Below, in pieces: positions 1-5,704 of a DNA stretch of 6,994 nt. A program made the position numbers and the translations under genes. The notes under the pieces are model-generated. The model saw nothing but the letters and a program-made list of their open reading frames with translations, had not been told where the DNA came from and did no database searches. This DNA is from an uncultured Ruminococcus sp. (lineage in GTDB: Bacteria; Bacillota; Clostridia; Oscillospirales; Acutalibacteraceae), in NCBI GenBank assembly GCA_902772795.1, contig CACYBZ010000012.1, forward strand, positions 1-6,994, written 5' to 3'. The number at the start of each line of letters is the position of its first letter. Position 1 is the first letter of the stretch.

Positions 1-138
1 TTCCATACACAGCAGGTAATCCGTCTGTTACGCAGTGTGGCGACCGTTATCAGCACATTAATGGCCATTCTGTTGTGCTGTATGCTGATATTCATTATTT
101 CATCGACACTCATGCTGATGGTGGGAGGCGGAAGTTAA
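1..138 (+). CDS. spoIIIAE: Stage III sporulation protein AE, C-terminal end (partial)
   Basis: The reading frame is open from base 1 to a TAA at 136-138 and gives the last 45 residues of a protein whose start lies outside the window. The visible part begins FHTQQVIRLLRS and is followed by one long hydrophobic stretch (about residues 13-40 of the fragment) ending in a Gly-rich MVGGGS tail, as expected for the last membrane segment of a multi-pass protein. SpoIIIAE is an integral membrane part of the SpoIIIA channel that links mother cell and forespore. The identity comes mainly from position, directly before recognisable spoIIIAF, AG and AH. The TAA shares its last base with the spoIIIAF ATG, which suggests translational coupling. 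Confidence 0.8.
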   Translation, partial: FHTQQVIRLLRSVATVISTLMAILLCCMLIFIISSTLMLMVGGGS

Positions 139-605
139 TGCAGGAAGCAACGACATGGGCAAATACAATATGTATTGTTGTGGTGATATGTGCTTTATGT
201 GAAATGATGTTGCCACAGGGGAATGTTGCCAAAGCATTTCATTTTGTGTTGGGAATGTTTCTGATTGTCGCCATACTGGTTCCTTTTTCAGACATGGTGA
301 AATCAGGACTTCATTTCAAAGAAAAGTTTTCCTTGTCCGACAATGATGTCAGGCTTTCGGGAATGGACGATTTAAGTATCGCTTACGGAAAGTCAGTGAT
401 AGAAAATCTTGTTGCCGAAACGCTGGAAGAAAATCAGATGACATATAAAAAAATCACTGTGACTATGGATAGTTCAGAAGGAAAGTGCATAGATATGATA
501 AAGGTAGACATTTGTACGGATATGACAGAACAAAGCCGATGGAAAGAGTATCAGCGGTGTGTAAAAGAAAAAACAGGTATTGTGCCTGTTGTCTGTGCGG
601 AGTGA
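138..605 (+). CDS. spoIIIAF: Stage III sporulation protein AF
   Basis: This 155-aa membrane protein belongs to the SpoIIIA complex of the mother-cell membrane facing the forespore. Two hydrophobic segments (about residues 8-24 and 33-50) flank a short loop containing LPQG, and the second ends in LVPFSDM; this two-helix N-terminus followed by a soluble domain is typical of SpoIIIAF. The protein is somewhat shorter than the roughly 200-aa Bacillus version. The frame could open earlier, at ATG 75, but the start at 138 is preferred because it overlaps the spoIIIAE stop and has GGGAGG at 123-128 with 9 nt spacing. The TGA at 603-605 lies 3 nt before spoIIIAG. Expression is expected as part of the spoIIIA operon, known in Bacillus to be sigma-E driven; that promoter is not in the window. 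Confidence 0.9.
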   Translation: MQEATTWANTICIVVVICALCEMMLPQGNVAKAFHFVLGMFLIVAILVPFSDMVKSGLHFKEKFSLSDNDVRLSGMDDLSIAYGKSVIENLVAETLEENQMTYKKITVTMDSSEGKCIDMIKVDICTDMTEQSRWKEYQRCVKEKTGIVPVVCAE

Positions 606-608
606 AAC

Positions 609-1202
609 ATGATGGAAGAAAACAGAAAATTTTTCGGAAAAATAAACGATTTCCTGAAAAATGTCAATACGGTAAAAGTCATTGTCTTGTGCGGTGTGCT
701 GGGAATTCTGTGTATTTTGTTTTCGTCGCTGTTTTCACAGCGGAAAGCGGAAACGTCGCAGAATGATGAACCGAATCCGCAGGAAATCGCCTATGTGAGC
801 CTGACACGCTATGAAAACGAACTTAAACAGAACTTAGCTGAAATCATATGCAGTATCAGCGGAGCAGGCAGTACCAAAGTCATGCTGACGATGGAAAGCA
901 CTGTCGAACAGGTATACGCCACTGACAAGAGCGTGACTCAGAAAGACAGCAACAATACAAGGCAGTCTGACACTGCAGACAATAAAGACCTTTCTACACA
1001 AAGCACCTATATTACCGTAGAACTTTCGGACGGTACACAGCAGACTGTACTCATCAAAGAAATTCAACCGAAAGTCAGAGGTGTTCTGGTGGTGTGTGAG
1101 GGAGGTGACAATGAGGTTGTCAAAGAAAAGGTGACAGATGCCGTAACCAAAATGCTGGATATATCATCATCAAAGGTAAGCGTTGCACCGCTTGCCAAAT
1201 AA
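609..1202 (+). CDS. spoIIIAG: Stage III sporulation protein AG
   Basis: This 197-aa protein has a short cytoplasmic N-terminus, one transmembrane helix (about residues 22-42, rich in V, L, I, C) and an extracytoplasmic domain. In Bacillus, SpoIIIAG forms a large ring in the space between mother cell and forespore, using a fold related to YscJ/FliF ring-building proteins. The C-terminal part here (about residues 60-195) has the strands typical of that domain, including QTVLIKEIQPKVRGVLVVCEGG, which has the family's 'KGVLVVAEGG' look, and ends in SKVSVAPLAK. A Ser/Thr/Asn/Asp-rich loop (about 100-135) interrupts the domain. Start: ATGs lie at 609 and 612, both served by GGAG at 599-602 (6 or 9 nt spacing), so the N-terminus may be one residue shorter. 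Confidence 0.92.
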   Translation: MMEENRKFFGKINDFLKNVNTVKVIVLCGVLGILCILFSSLFSQRKAETSQNDEPNPQEIAYVSLTRYENELKQNLAEIICSISGAGSTKVMLTMESTVEQVYATDKSVTQKDSNNTRQSDTADNKDLSTQSTYITVELSDGTQQTVLIKEIQPKVRGVLVVCEGGDNEVVKEKVTDAVTKMLDISSSKVSVAPLAK

Positions 1203-1215
1203 GGAGGAGCTTTTT

Positions 1216-1926
1216 ATGAAAATCGGAAAGAAACAACTGATACTTACAGGACTGGTTCTGGCTTTGGGAACGGCAGTTTATCTCAACTGGCAGTTTTCGG
1301 TGAACAGCGACCTGCTTAAAGGAGCCGATACTGTAAGTGTTTCCAAGGAACTCGGACAGGCGGAATTTGTCAACACTTCCGTGAAAAGCAACGGCAAAGA
1401 GAAACCGACAGCAAAGCCGACCGAAAAACCGACACAGCACACGACACAACAGACAGAAGATACCGATACAACATCGGAAATAACGGTTGAAACCAATATG
1501 ATTCCCAAGGAAGAAAGTACTGTTCCCGAAAAAACAACGACAGAACAACAGACACAGCCGTCAGAAAAAAAATCGGGAGAAGAATATTTTGCACAGGCAA
1601 AGCTCAACCGAAAACAAACGCAGGATAAAATTCTGGAAATGGCAAAAGATGTGCTGAAAGCGGTAGACAGCGATGAAAATGCCAAAGCACAGGCAATCCA
1701 GCAGGCAACGGAACTGGCATTGGTCATGGAACAGCAGGCAAATATCGAAAATCTCATCAATGCCAAAGGATTTTCGGAAAGCATGGTATTTATTCAGAAT
1801 AATCAGTGTAGTGTGGTAGTCAGGGACGATGAACTGACATCGGAAGAAGCCATGATTATAAAGGATATTGTTACATCACAGTCCAAAGTAACCGCAGATA
1901 AAGTGAAGATTGTAGCAGTAGGTTAA
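1216..1926 (+). CDS. spoIIIAH: Stage III sporulation protein AH
   Basis: This 236-aa protein has one N-terminal membrane anchor (about residues 7-25) containing the conserved AVYLNWQF motif of SpoIIIAH. It is the mother-cell partner of forespore SpoIIQ in the sporulation channel. A long low-complexity linker (about 50-120), rich in Thr, Lys, Pro, Glu and Gln with repeated KPT and TTQQT-like units, leads to the folded C-terminal domain (about 122-236), which has the helix-helix-strand pattern of the YscJ/FliF-like ring domain and ends VTADKVKIVAVG. The frame extends upstream to 1183 but the start at 1216 is chosen because GGAGG at 1203-1207 lies 8 nt before it and the protein then begins MKIGKKQ, directly before the membrane helix. 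It is the last gene of the operon; a terminator follows at once. Confidence 0.93.
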   Translation: MKIGKKQLILTGLVLALGTAVYLNWQFSVNSDLLKGADTVSVSKELGQAEFVNTSVKSNGKEKPTAKPTEKPTQHTTQQTEDTDTTSEITVETNMIPKEESTVPEKTTTEQQTQPSEKKSGEEYFAQAKLNRKQTQDKILEMAKDVLKAVDSDENAKAQAIQQATELALVMEQQANIENLINAKGFSESMVFIQNNQCSVVVRDDELTSEEAMIIKDIVTSQSKVTADKVKIVAVG

Positions 1927-1965
1927 AAAAACATCACTCCGTTTTAAAAATGGAGTGATGTTTTT
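1927..1965 (+). terminator. Rho-independent terminator of the spoIIIA operon
   Basis: A perfect stem pairs AAAAACATCACTCC (ending at 1940) with GGAGTGATGTTTTT (1952-1965), with an 11-nt A/T-rich loop, starting right after the spoIIIAH stop. A-rich and T-rich flanks make it able to act in either direction. Confidence 0.93.
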
Positions 1966-2040
1966 ATAGACGGCTTATGTTTTTTGGGGGCATGTAAGCT
2001 GACTGACGACAGCAAAGCAAGGTATGGGGGAATTGACATA

Positions 2041-2093
2041 ATGCCGAAAAAAGGGCAGACGGCATTGCATGAACCGCAGAAGTTTGTTATAAT
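2041..2093 (+). promoter_or_regulatory. Promoter of the TetR-family gene with possible operator
   Basis: A -10 box TATAAT (2088-2093) sits 17 nt downstream of TTGCAT (2065-2070), a weak -35 match. The ATG of the regulator is 30 nt beyond the -10. An inverted repeat, AATGCCG (2040-2046) and CGGCATT (2060-2066), with a 13-nt spacer, overlaps the -35 box. Such a placement would suit autorepression by the TetR protein, but that is an inference. Confidence 0.6.
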
Positions 2094-2122
2094 TGTTTCA
2101 AAAAAGAATAGGGGTAAACAAA

Positions 2123-2704
2123 ATGAACGAAAGCAAGTCACCTGACCGCCGTACACTGAAAACACAGAGAACTATACGCCATGCACTGGCAGAACTTTTG
2201 CAGGAAAAGGAGTTACGCAAAATAACTGTACAGGAAATTGTGGATAAAGCAGAAATCAGCCGTGTTACTTTCTACAAATATTATCTTGATATTTATGATC
2301 TTTATGACAAGCTTGAAAATGAAATGCTTCTCAATATGGGACTTATTGTGTTACAGCTTGCGGACGAATCGACAGATGAATTTTTTAAGGAACTGATAAG
2401 CTATATTTACGATAATCGTGTGATTTTTGGAATGATATTCAGTCCGAACGTTACCGGCAGGCTCAAAGACAAGTTAAGCAGACTCATTGAAGGAACGTTT
2501 CAGAAGATTTACAGCGAAAAACTTGGTGTTGCCATAGACAATGAAGAACTTATTTGTGTATGTTGTTACCGTTCAAATGGATTTCTTGCGATTATTCAGA
2601 GGTGGGTAAGAAACGGTTGCAAAGAATCCTGTGAGAGTATTATCAGGCCTGTTTCCGAACTTGATAAGAATATCGAGAGATATTTTTCAGAAAAACGTAA
2701 GTGA
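2123..2704 (+). CDS. TetR/AcrR-family transcriptional regulator
   Basis: This 193-aa protein has a TetR-type N-terminal DNA-binding domain: a first helix (about 12-30, KTQRTIRHALAELLQEK), then the helix-turn-helix ITVQEIVDKAEISRVTFYKYY (about 34-54), in which SRVTFYKYY is the family signature. The rest (about 60-193) is an all-helical ligand-binding and dimerisation domain, which cannot be assigned to a ligand. Start at ATG 2123 is supported by AGGGG at 2110-2114 (8 nt spacing); a possible TTG at 2093 lies inside the -10 box and is rejected. It stands alone between the spoIIIA terminator and a hairpin-rich spacer, so its target could be itself or a neighbour. Linkage to the peptide operon 600 nt downstream is possible but unproven. 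Confidence 0.9.
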   Translation: MNESKSPDRRTLKTQRTIRHALAELLQEKELRKITVQEIVDKAEISRVTFYKYYLDIYDLYDKLENEMLLNMGLIVLQLADESTDEFFKELISYIYDNRVIFGMIFSPNVTGRLKDKLSRLIEGTFQKIYSEKLGVAIDNEELICVCCYRSNGFLAIIQRWVRNGCKESCESIIRPVSELDKNIERYFSEKRK

Positions 2705-2730
2705 AGATTTTAACCTAAATGAGCAAGAAG

Positions 2731-2857
2731 TCCCCTGCCTCTAAGCGAAGCGTAGGCGGCGGGAGTATGTCACAATTCTTTTGGTTTAAGGGCGTTGCCC
2801 TTAAAAATCCTATCAGGGGCTTTGCCCCTGAACCCTACAAGCCTTTAAAAAGGCTTG
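2731..2857. repeat. Cluster of four short hairpins (palindromic intergenic repeat)
   Basis: Within about 130 nt lie an imperfect hairpin around CTAAGC-GAA-GCGTAG (2741-2755) inside a GC-rich patch, and three perfect ones: TTTAAGGGC / GCCCTTAAA (2785-2793, 2797-2805), TCAGGGGC / GCCCCTGA (2813-2820, 2824-2831) and CAAGCCTTT / AAAGGCTTG (2838-2846, 2849-2857), with loops of 3, 3 and 2 nt. A 66-codon frame (2719-2919) runs through it, but the stacked palindromes explain its sequence and no ribosome binding site precedes it. This looks like a dispersed palindromic element of the kind scattered through clostridial genomes. It may also end or stabilise the TetR transcript, though there is no clear T-run. 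Confidence 0.75.
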
Positions 2858-2916
2858 ACCGAAACTTTATTTTATGTACAGTAAAGCAATGTTTCTTATC
2901 TTTGTCATCATATACT

Positions 2917-2977
2917 TGAAAAATTGCAACCGCAATCCCAACGGCTTTGGACAGTGGATTAAGGTTGCAATTTTTCA
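2917..2977. repeat. Perfect 15-bp inverted repeat
   Basis: TGAAAAATTGCAACC (2917-2931) is exactly complementary to GGTTGCAATTTTTCA (2963-2977), enclosing 31 nt. As RNA this is a long hairpin with a T-rich 3' arm. It could be a terminator-like structure, or one end of a decayed or non-autonomous mobile element. No gene is seen inside it. Confidence 0.7.
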
Positions 2978-2993
2978 GTAGAAAACTATAAGA

Positions 2994-3070
2994 AAATCCG
3001 AAAAAATGGCAATCCTGACCTGCTGGTTTCAGACGGTGGGCTGGAATTGCCAAAACGGATTTTTATTGCA
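2994..3070. repeat. Imperfect inverted repeat
   Basis: AAAATCCG followed by TGGCAATCC (2994-3017) is mirrored by GGAATTGCC and then CGGATTTT (about 3042-3065), with small internal loops. It directly follows the perfect 15-bp repeat, so the two together make a structured block of about 150 nt between the hairpin cluster and the peptide operon promoter. Confidence 0.5.
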
Positions 3071-3129
3071 TTTTATCCCAAAATATGCCATTATTATCCA
3101 TTTTTATAAAATTATCGATAAAAAACATA

Positions 3130-3158
3130 TTGACTTTTCTTATAATATATGATAGAAT
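3130..3158 (+). promoter_or_regulatory. Sigma-A-type promoter of the peptide operon
   Basis: TTGACT (3130-3135) and TAGAAT (3153-3158) are separated by exactly 17 nt, giving five of six matches to consensus in each box. Transcription would start near 3165, leaving a 5' leader of about 140 nt before the first gene. The surrounding DNA is very A/T-rich. Confidence 0.75.
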
Positions 3159-3195
3159 CTGCAATAGATAGTAAATTTTGTTCTTGATTTGTAGG

Positions 3196-3292
3196 GTTGT
3201 CAGGACACTAAGTGTATTATATGCTAAGATGAGTATTTTAGAAAAGTAGTTGCATAGGGTATTTTTTCAGAAGTGTTAAGGAAATTGACAAC
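3196..3292 (+). promoter_or_regulatory. Possible structured 5' leader of the peptide operon
   Basis: GTTGTCA (3196-3202) can pair with TGACAAC (3286-3292), and just inside it ACACT (3205-3209) can pair with AGTGT (3272-3276). ACACT also forms a local palindrome, ACACTAAGTGT (3205-3215), which could instead be a protein-binding site. The outer stem ends 2 nt before the AAAGG ribosome binding site (3295-3299) of the first gene. No known riboswitch class is recognised. Confidence 0.3.
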
Positions 3293-3304
3293 AGAAAGGT
3301 TTTT

Positions 3305-4255
3305 ATGGAAATAGAAAACATAGAAGATGTCTATAGAAGAGCCAGTTTGAATTGTAGTGTTTTGCGTTATGATGTTGTTCCTGGTGAATGCTGGCATCTG
3401 GAGTATATCGGCGTAAATTTTTTGCACAGTATTGAGAGTGAAAAGGCTTATTTTGCTTTGGATTATTCCGGGCTGAGTGAAGAGAATTATCAGAGGTTGC
3501 AGGATTATTTGTTGGACGGTTATGAAAGCAGGATTCATGACAGCTTTCGGCATATGATAGAATACTATAAGGCAAAGGTTATTGATTTTTCTGTAAAAAG
3601 AGAGGAAACCGGAGTATATAAAAATAGGTTTAATCTGAGAATTAATCACAGCAGTAATGACAATGATGAGCTGACAGGATTTTTTGATGTATGTGGATAT
3701 CGGGAATTAGGACTCTGGTTGGTGAGGTTGTCTGAACATATTTGCAGTATTATTGATGGTGAGATTGATCCGATATTCGCTGTTGGTGTAGAAAGTGTCG
3801 GTTCAGAGATTTTAGCGTGCAAGTGCTATATGGGATTCTGGCCAAAGCTTATTATGGATGACTGGAAAGAGGCGTACTATCATCAGAATGATAGATTGAT
3901 AATAGAACAGTTATTGTCAAGGCTGTCTTTGGGCGAAAAGGTAAAGCAGGATGTGTGTCAAGTGGTGACCTGTTGCATGAGAGAGGAATTCCATCTGGAA
4001 TTCCTGGGGGTTGACTGTGACAAACTGGGAAACAAGAGTTATAAGATTTACTTTCGTATTCAGGTGGATTTTGATTTTGTTCAGTTTCTTAGCACGGTCA
4101 GCAGTCGTTTCGATGTTGCTTGCGGTGACAGTCTGTACCTATTGTATGAGAATGCTGTACAGAATGGGTACTATTTGGATGGTCTGGCAATTCACTTCAG
4201 TGGTAGTAGTATTACGAAGTTCCATTTGTACTTTAGAAAGGGTGAAAATTCTTGA
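3305..4255 (+). CDS. Unrecognised RiPP-operon protein with five beta-hairpin repeats (ABBA-barrel-like?)
   Basis: This 316-aa protein has no signal peptide or membrane helix, so it is probably cytoplasmic. I do not recognise its family. Five segments at steady 60-72 residue spacing share a pattern of two strands around a turn, often 'G-V/I-x' then 'K-x-Y-F': about 30-54 (WHLEYIGVNF..AYFALDY), 90-114, 157-180 (FAVGVESVG..CKCYMGFW), 229-254 (LEFLGVDCDK..KIYFRI) and 290-312 (LDGLAIHFSG..FHLYFRK), with helical stretches between. Five alpha-alpha-beta-beta units and a length near 310 aa are what the ABBA prenyltransferase fold has, so a role in prenylating or otherwise altering the peptide is a hypothesis only. 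It could instead be a structural or scaffold protein. Start ATG 3305 has AAAGG at 3295-3299. Its TGA (4253-4255) overlaps the next start, so it is translated together with the PqqD-like gene. Confidence 0.85.
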   Translation: MEIENIEDVYRRASLNCSVLRYDVVPGECWHLEYIGVNFLHSIESEKAYFALDYSGLSEENYQRLQDYLLDGYESRIHDSFRHMIEYYKAKVIDFSVKREETGVYKNRFNLRINHSSNDNDELTGFFDVCGYRELGLWLVRLSEHICSIIDGEIDPIFAVGVESVGSEILACKCYMGFWPKLIMDDWKEAYYHQNDRLIIEQLLSRLSLGEKVKQDVCQVVTCCMREEFHLEFLGVDCDKLGNKSYKIYFRIQVDFDFVQFLSTVSSRFDVACGDSLYLLYENAVQNGYYLDGLAIHFSGSSITKFHLYFRKGENS

Positions 4256-4500
4256 ACAGAAGTGATTCGTATGTATTACGAAAAATTGATACAGAATATT
4301 TTCTGGTTCCGTTCAAAAGAACGAGAAATGGGTTAAGAATTTTCAATTTTAATGAGATAGGTGCAGATCTGTGGAACAGCTGTGAAAATTTTGAAGATTC
4401 AGGTAGTTTAGTTAACTATATAGTGGATAAGTATGGTGTGGATATAGCAGTCGTGGAGAAGTTTGTAAGTCAGTTGTTGGGTCTGGAGATTATTGTGTAA
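4252..4500 (+). CDS. PqqD-like RiPP recognition protein
   Basis: This 82-aa protein fits the PqqD family, the small winged-helix domain (RiPP recognition element) that binds the leader of a precursor peptide and presents it to a radical SAM enzyme. Visible hallmarks are an N-terminal two- or three-strand part (YVLRKIDTEYFLVPF, then GLRIFNFNEIGADLW at about 27-41, the usual 'N-x-x-G-x-x-(L/I)W' region) and a C-terminal helix pair (about 51-77) ending LLGLEIIV. The start is TTG at 4252, overlapping the upstream TGA; AAAGGGTG at 4237-4244 supports it, and no in-frame ATG exists downstream that would keep the domain whole. The radical SAM gene starts 14 nt later. The family is clear by pattern; the peptide it binds is inferred to be the product of 5649-5747. 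Confidence 0.85.
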   Translation: MNRSDSYVLRKIDTEYFLVPFKRTRNGLRIFNFNEIGADLWNSCENFEDSGSLVNYIVDKYGVDIAVVEKFVSQLLGLEIIV

Positions 4501-4514
4501 AAGGTGGCATTCGG

Positions 4515-5600
4515 GTGGTCAGTTGTTCAGGGTTAAAGTCGAAATCAGCACAGTTTTTTTCAAAACAGAAATTTTATGGTAAGCATATTCCTTTAGACGG
4601 TTTGTTGGAATTGACGCATAAGTGCAATTTTCAGTGTGTTCATTGTTATGGCCGTGATGAAAGAGCAGTTGAAGACTTGTGCTATGAACAATGGGTCGAT
4701 ATATTCCGTCAGTTGGTTGTTTCAGGTTGTCTGAGTGTTATTTTTACCGGTGGAGAGGTATTGTGTCGTTCAGATTTCGCAGAACTGTACGTGCAGGCCA
4801 GAAAAATGGGACTGATGGTAGCGGTGTTTTCCAATGCTTCTCTGTTGACGGAGAGTATGACGAGGTTGTTTTATGAATATCCGTTGAGTTATTTTAGTAC
4901 GACGATGTATGGTTTTTCGCCTGAAACATATAAGGCGGTTACGGGAAACGCTGAAAATTATCGGAAGTTCATGAATGGTTTATCTCTTCTGGAAAAATAT
5001 GAGATACCAATTGAATTGAAAGCTGTTGCTATCAGAGAAAATTATCATGATATAAAGGATATTCATGATTTTGCTATGGAAAGAGGATATCCGTTCAGAT
5101 GCTCAACCAACATCAGAAATACAAATGCAGGGGATAGTTTTCCTACGGGTCATGCGTTGTCAGCGGAGGAAGCCTTTCAGCTGGATTTGATGTTTCCGGA
5201 AAGGCTGGCATTCTGGAAAGGTGTTGCACAGAATCCTGAACCACAGCCTTATACGGATATGAGAAGGAGAAATCAGTTTAAGTATCTTTGTCATATTGGG
5301 GAGCAAAGTTTTGCAATAGATGCACAAGGCATGATTCATGCTTGTGCTGTGGATAGGGTTCATGGCTTTTCATTACTGGAGTATTCATTTGACGAGTGTT
5401 GGAACAAATGGTTGCCAGCGGTTGCCAGTGAAAAGGCACCGCCGAATTTTAAATGTATGACATGCCCTGATTTTCGGTACTGTGAACAATGTTCGGCAAG
5501 TATAGAATTGGAAGCCGGTGTAGCTATGTGTTTAAAGGACGAAAGATGCAGATTGGCAGAATTACGACATAATTGGTGCGATAGTTTTAAAAACGATTGA
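4515..5600 (+). CDS. Radical SAM/SPASM peptide maturase
   Basis: This 361-aa enzyme has the radical SAM signature CNFQCVHC (Cys37, Cys41, Cys44; CX3CX2C) for the 4Fe-4S cluster that splits S-adenosylmethionine, followed by the TGGE motif at 78-81. The C-terminus carries a SPASM domain for auxiliary clusters: Cys259, then Gly272 with Cys277 (CX12GX4C), then Cys314, Cys317, Cys323 and Cys326 (CX2CX5CX2C), then Cys339. Extra cysteines lie at 345 and 355. Together with the PqqD-like neighbour this fits enzymes that form thioether, C-C or ether crosslinks in ribosomal peptides; the exact bond cannot be read from sequence. The start is GTG 4515 with AAGGTGG at 4501-4507 (7 nt spacing). Leu codons are mostly TTG, unlike the spoIIIA genes, which may hint at a separate origin. 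Heme- or quinone-type SPASM relatives are less likely given the tiny gene downstream. Confidence 0.93.
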   Translation: MVSCSGLKSKSAQFFSKQKFYGKHIPLDGLLELTHKCNFQCVHCYGRDERAVEDLCYEQWVDIFRQLVVSGCLSVIFTGGEVLCRSDFAELYVQARKMGLMVAVFSNASLLTESMTRLFYEYPLSYFSTTMYGFSPETYKAVTGNAENYRKFMNGLSLLEKYEIPIELKAVAIRENYHDIKDIHDFAMERGYPFRCSTNIRNTNAGDSFPTGHALSAEEAFQLDLMFPERLAFWKGVAQNPEPQPYTDMRRRNQFKYLCHIGEQSFAIDAQGMIHACAVDRVHGFSLLEYSFDECWNKWLPAVASEKAPPNFKCMTCPDFRYCEQCSASIELEAGVAMCLKDERCRLAELRHNWCDSFKND

Positions 5601-5611
5601 AGGCACTGTTT

Positions 5612-5704
5612 ATGGTATATAAGTGTAGTAAGGAAGGGGGATTACAAAATGTTGGAGCTTGTTGTTATCGAGATGGAAGTTATGAATGTAGCTTATGGTC
5701 CTGA
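5612..5704 (+). CDS. Alternative small peptide frame (30 aa) with ACCYRD motif
   Basis: In another frame, overlapping the 32-aa peptide, an ATG at 5612 is preceded by GAAGG (5599-5603) with 8 nt spacing and lies 11 nt after the maturase stop. It encodes 30 residues starting MVYKCSKEGGLQNV and ending GACCYRDGSYECSLWS. The four cysteines, the C-terminal Trp and the same Ala-Cys-Cys-Tyr-x-Asp motif as the other candidate make it hard to dismiss. Against it, it lacks a leader-like N-terminus, and the purine-rich stretch encoding KEGG is better explained as the ribosome binding site of the 5649 gene. Confidence 0.3.
   Translation: MVYKCSKEGGLQNVGACCYRDGSYECSLWS

Noticed and set aside
75..137. Earlier ATG for spoIIIAF
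   Set aside because: It lies inside the end of spoIIIAE; the start at 138 has a good ribosome binding site and the family's N-terminus.
2033..2038. Perfect TTGACA -35 box
   Set aside because: No -10 box lies 16-18 nt downstream; the TATAAT at 2088 is about 50 nt away.
2093..2122. TTG start for the TetR gene
   Set aside because: The TTG falls in the -10 box, upstream of the ribosome binding site that serves ATG 2123.
2719..2919. 66-codon frame on the + strand after the TetR gene
   Set aside because: It runs through four stacked palindromes, which fully explain its sequence, and has no ribosome binding site; treated as a repeat.
2835..3053. 72-codon frame on the - strand
   Set aside because: It crosses the 15-bp inverted repeat and part of the hairpin cluster, with no ribosome binding site or recognisable domain.
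3224..3649. 141-codon frame on the - strand
   Set aside because: It lies opposite the first gene of the peptide operon and its promoter leader; no start signal or domain, so it is an antisense shadow.
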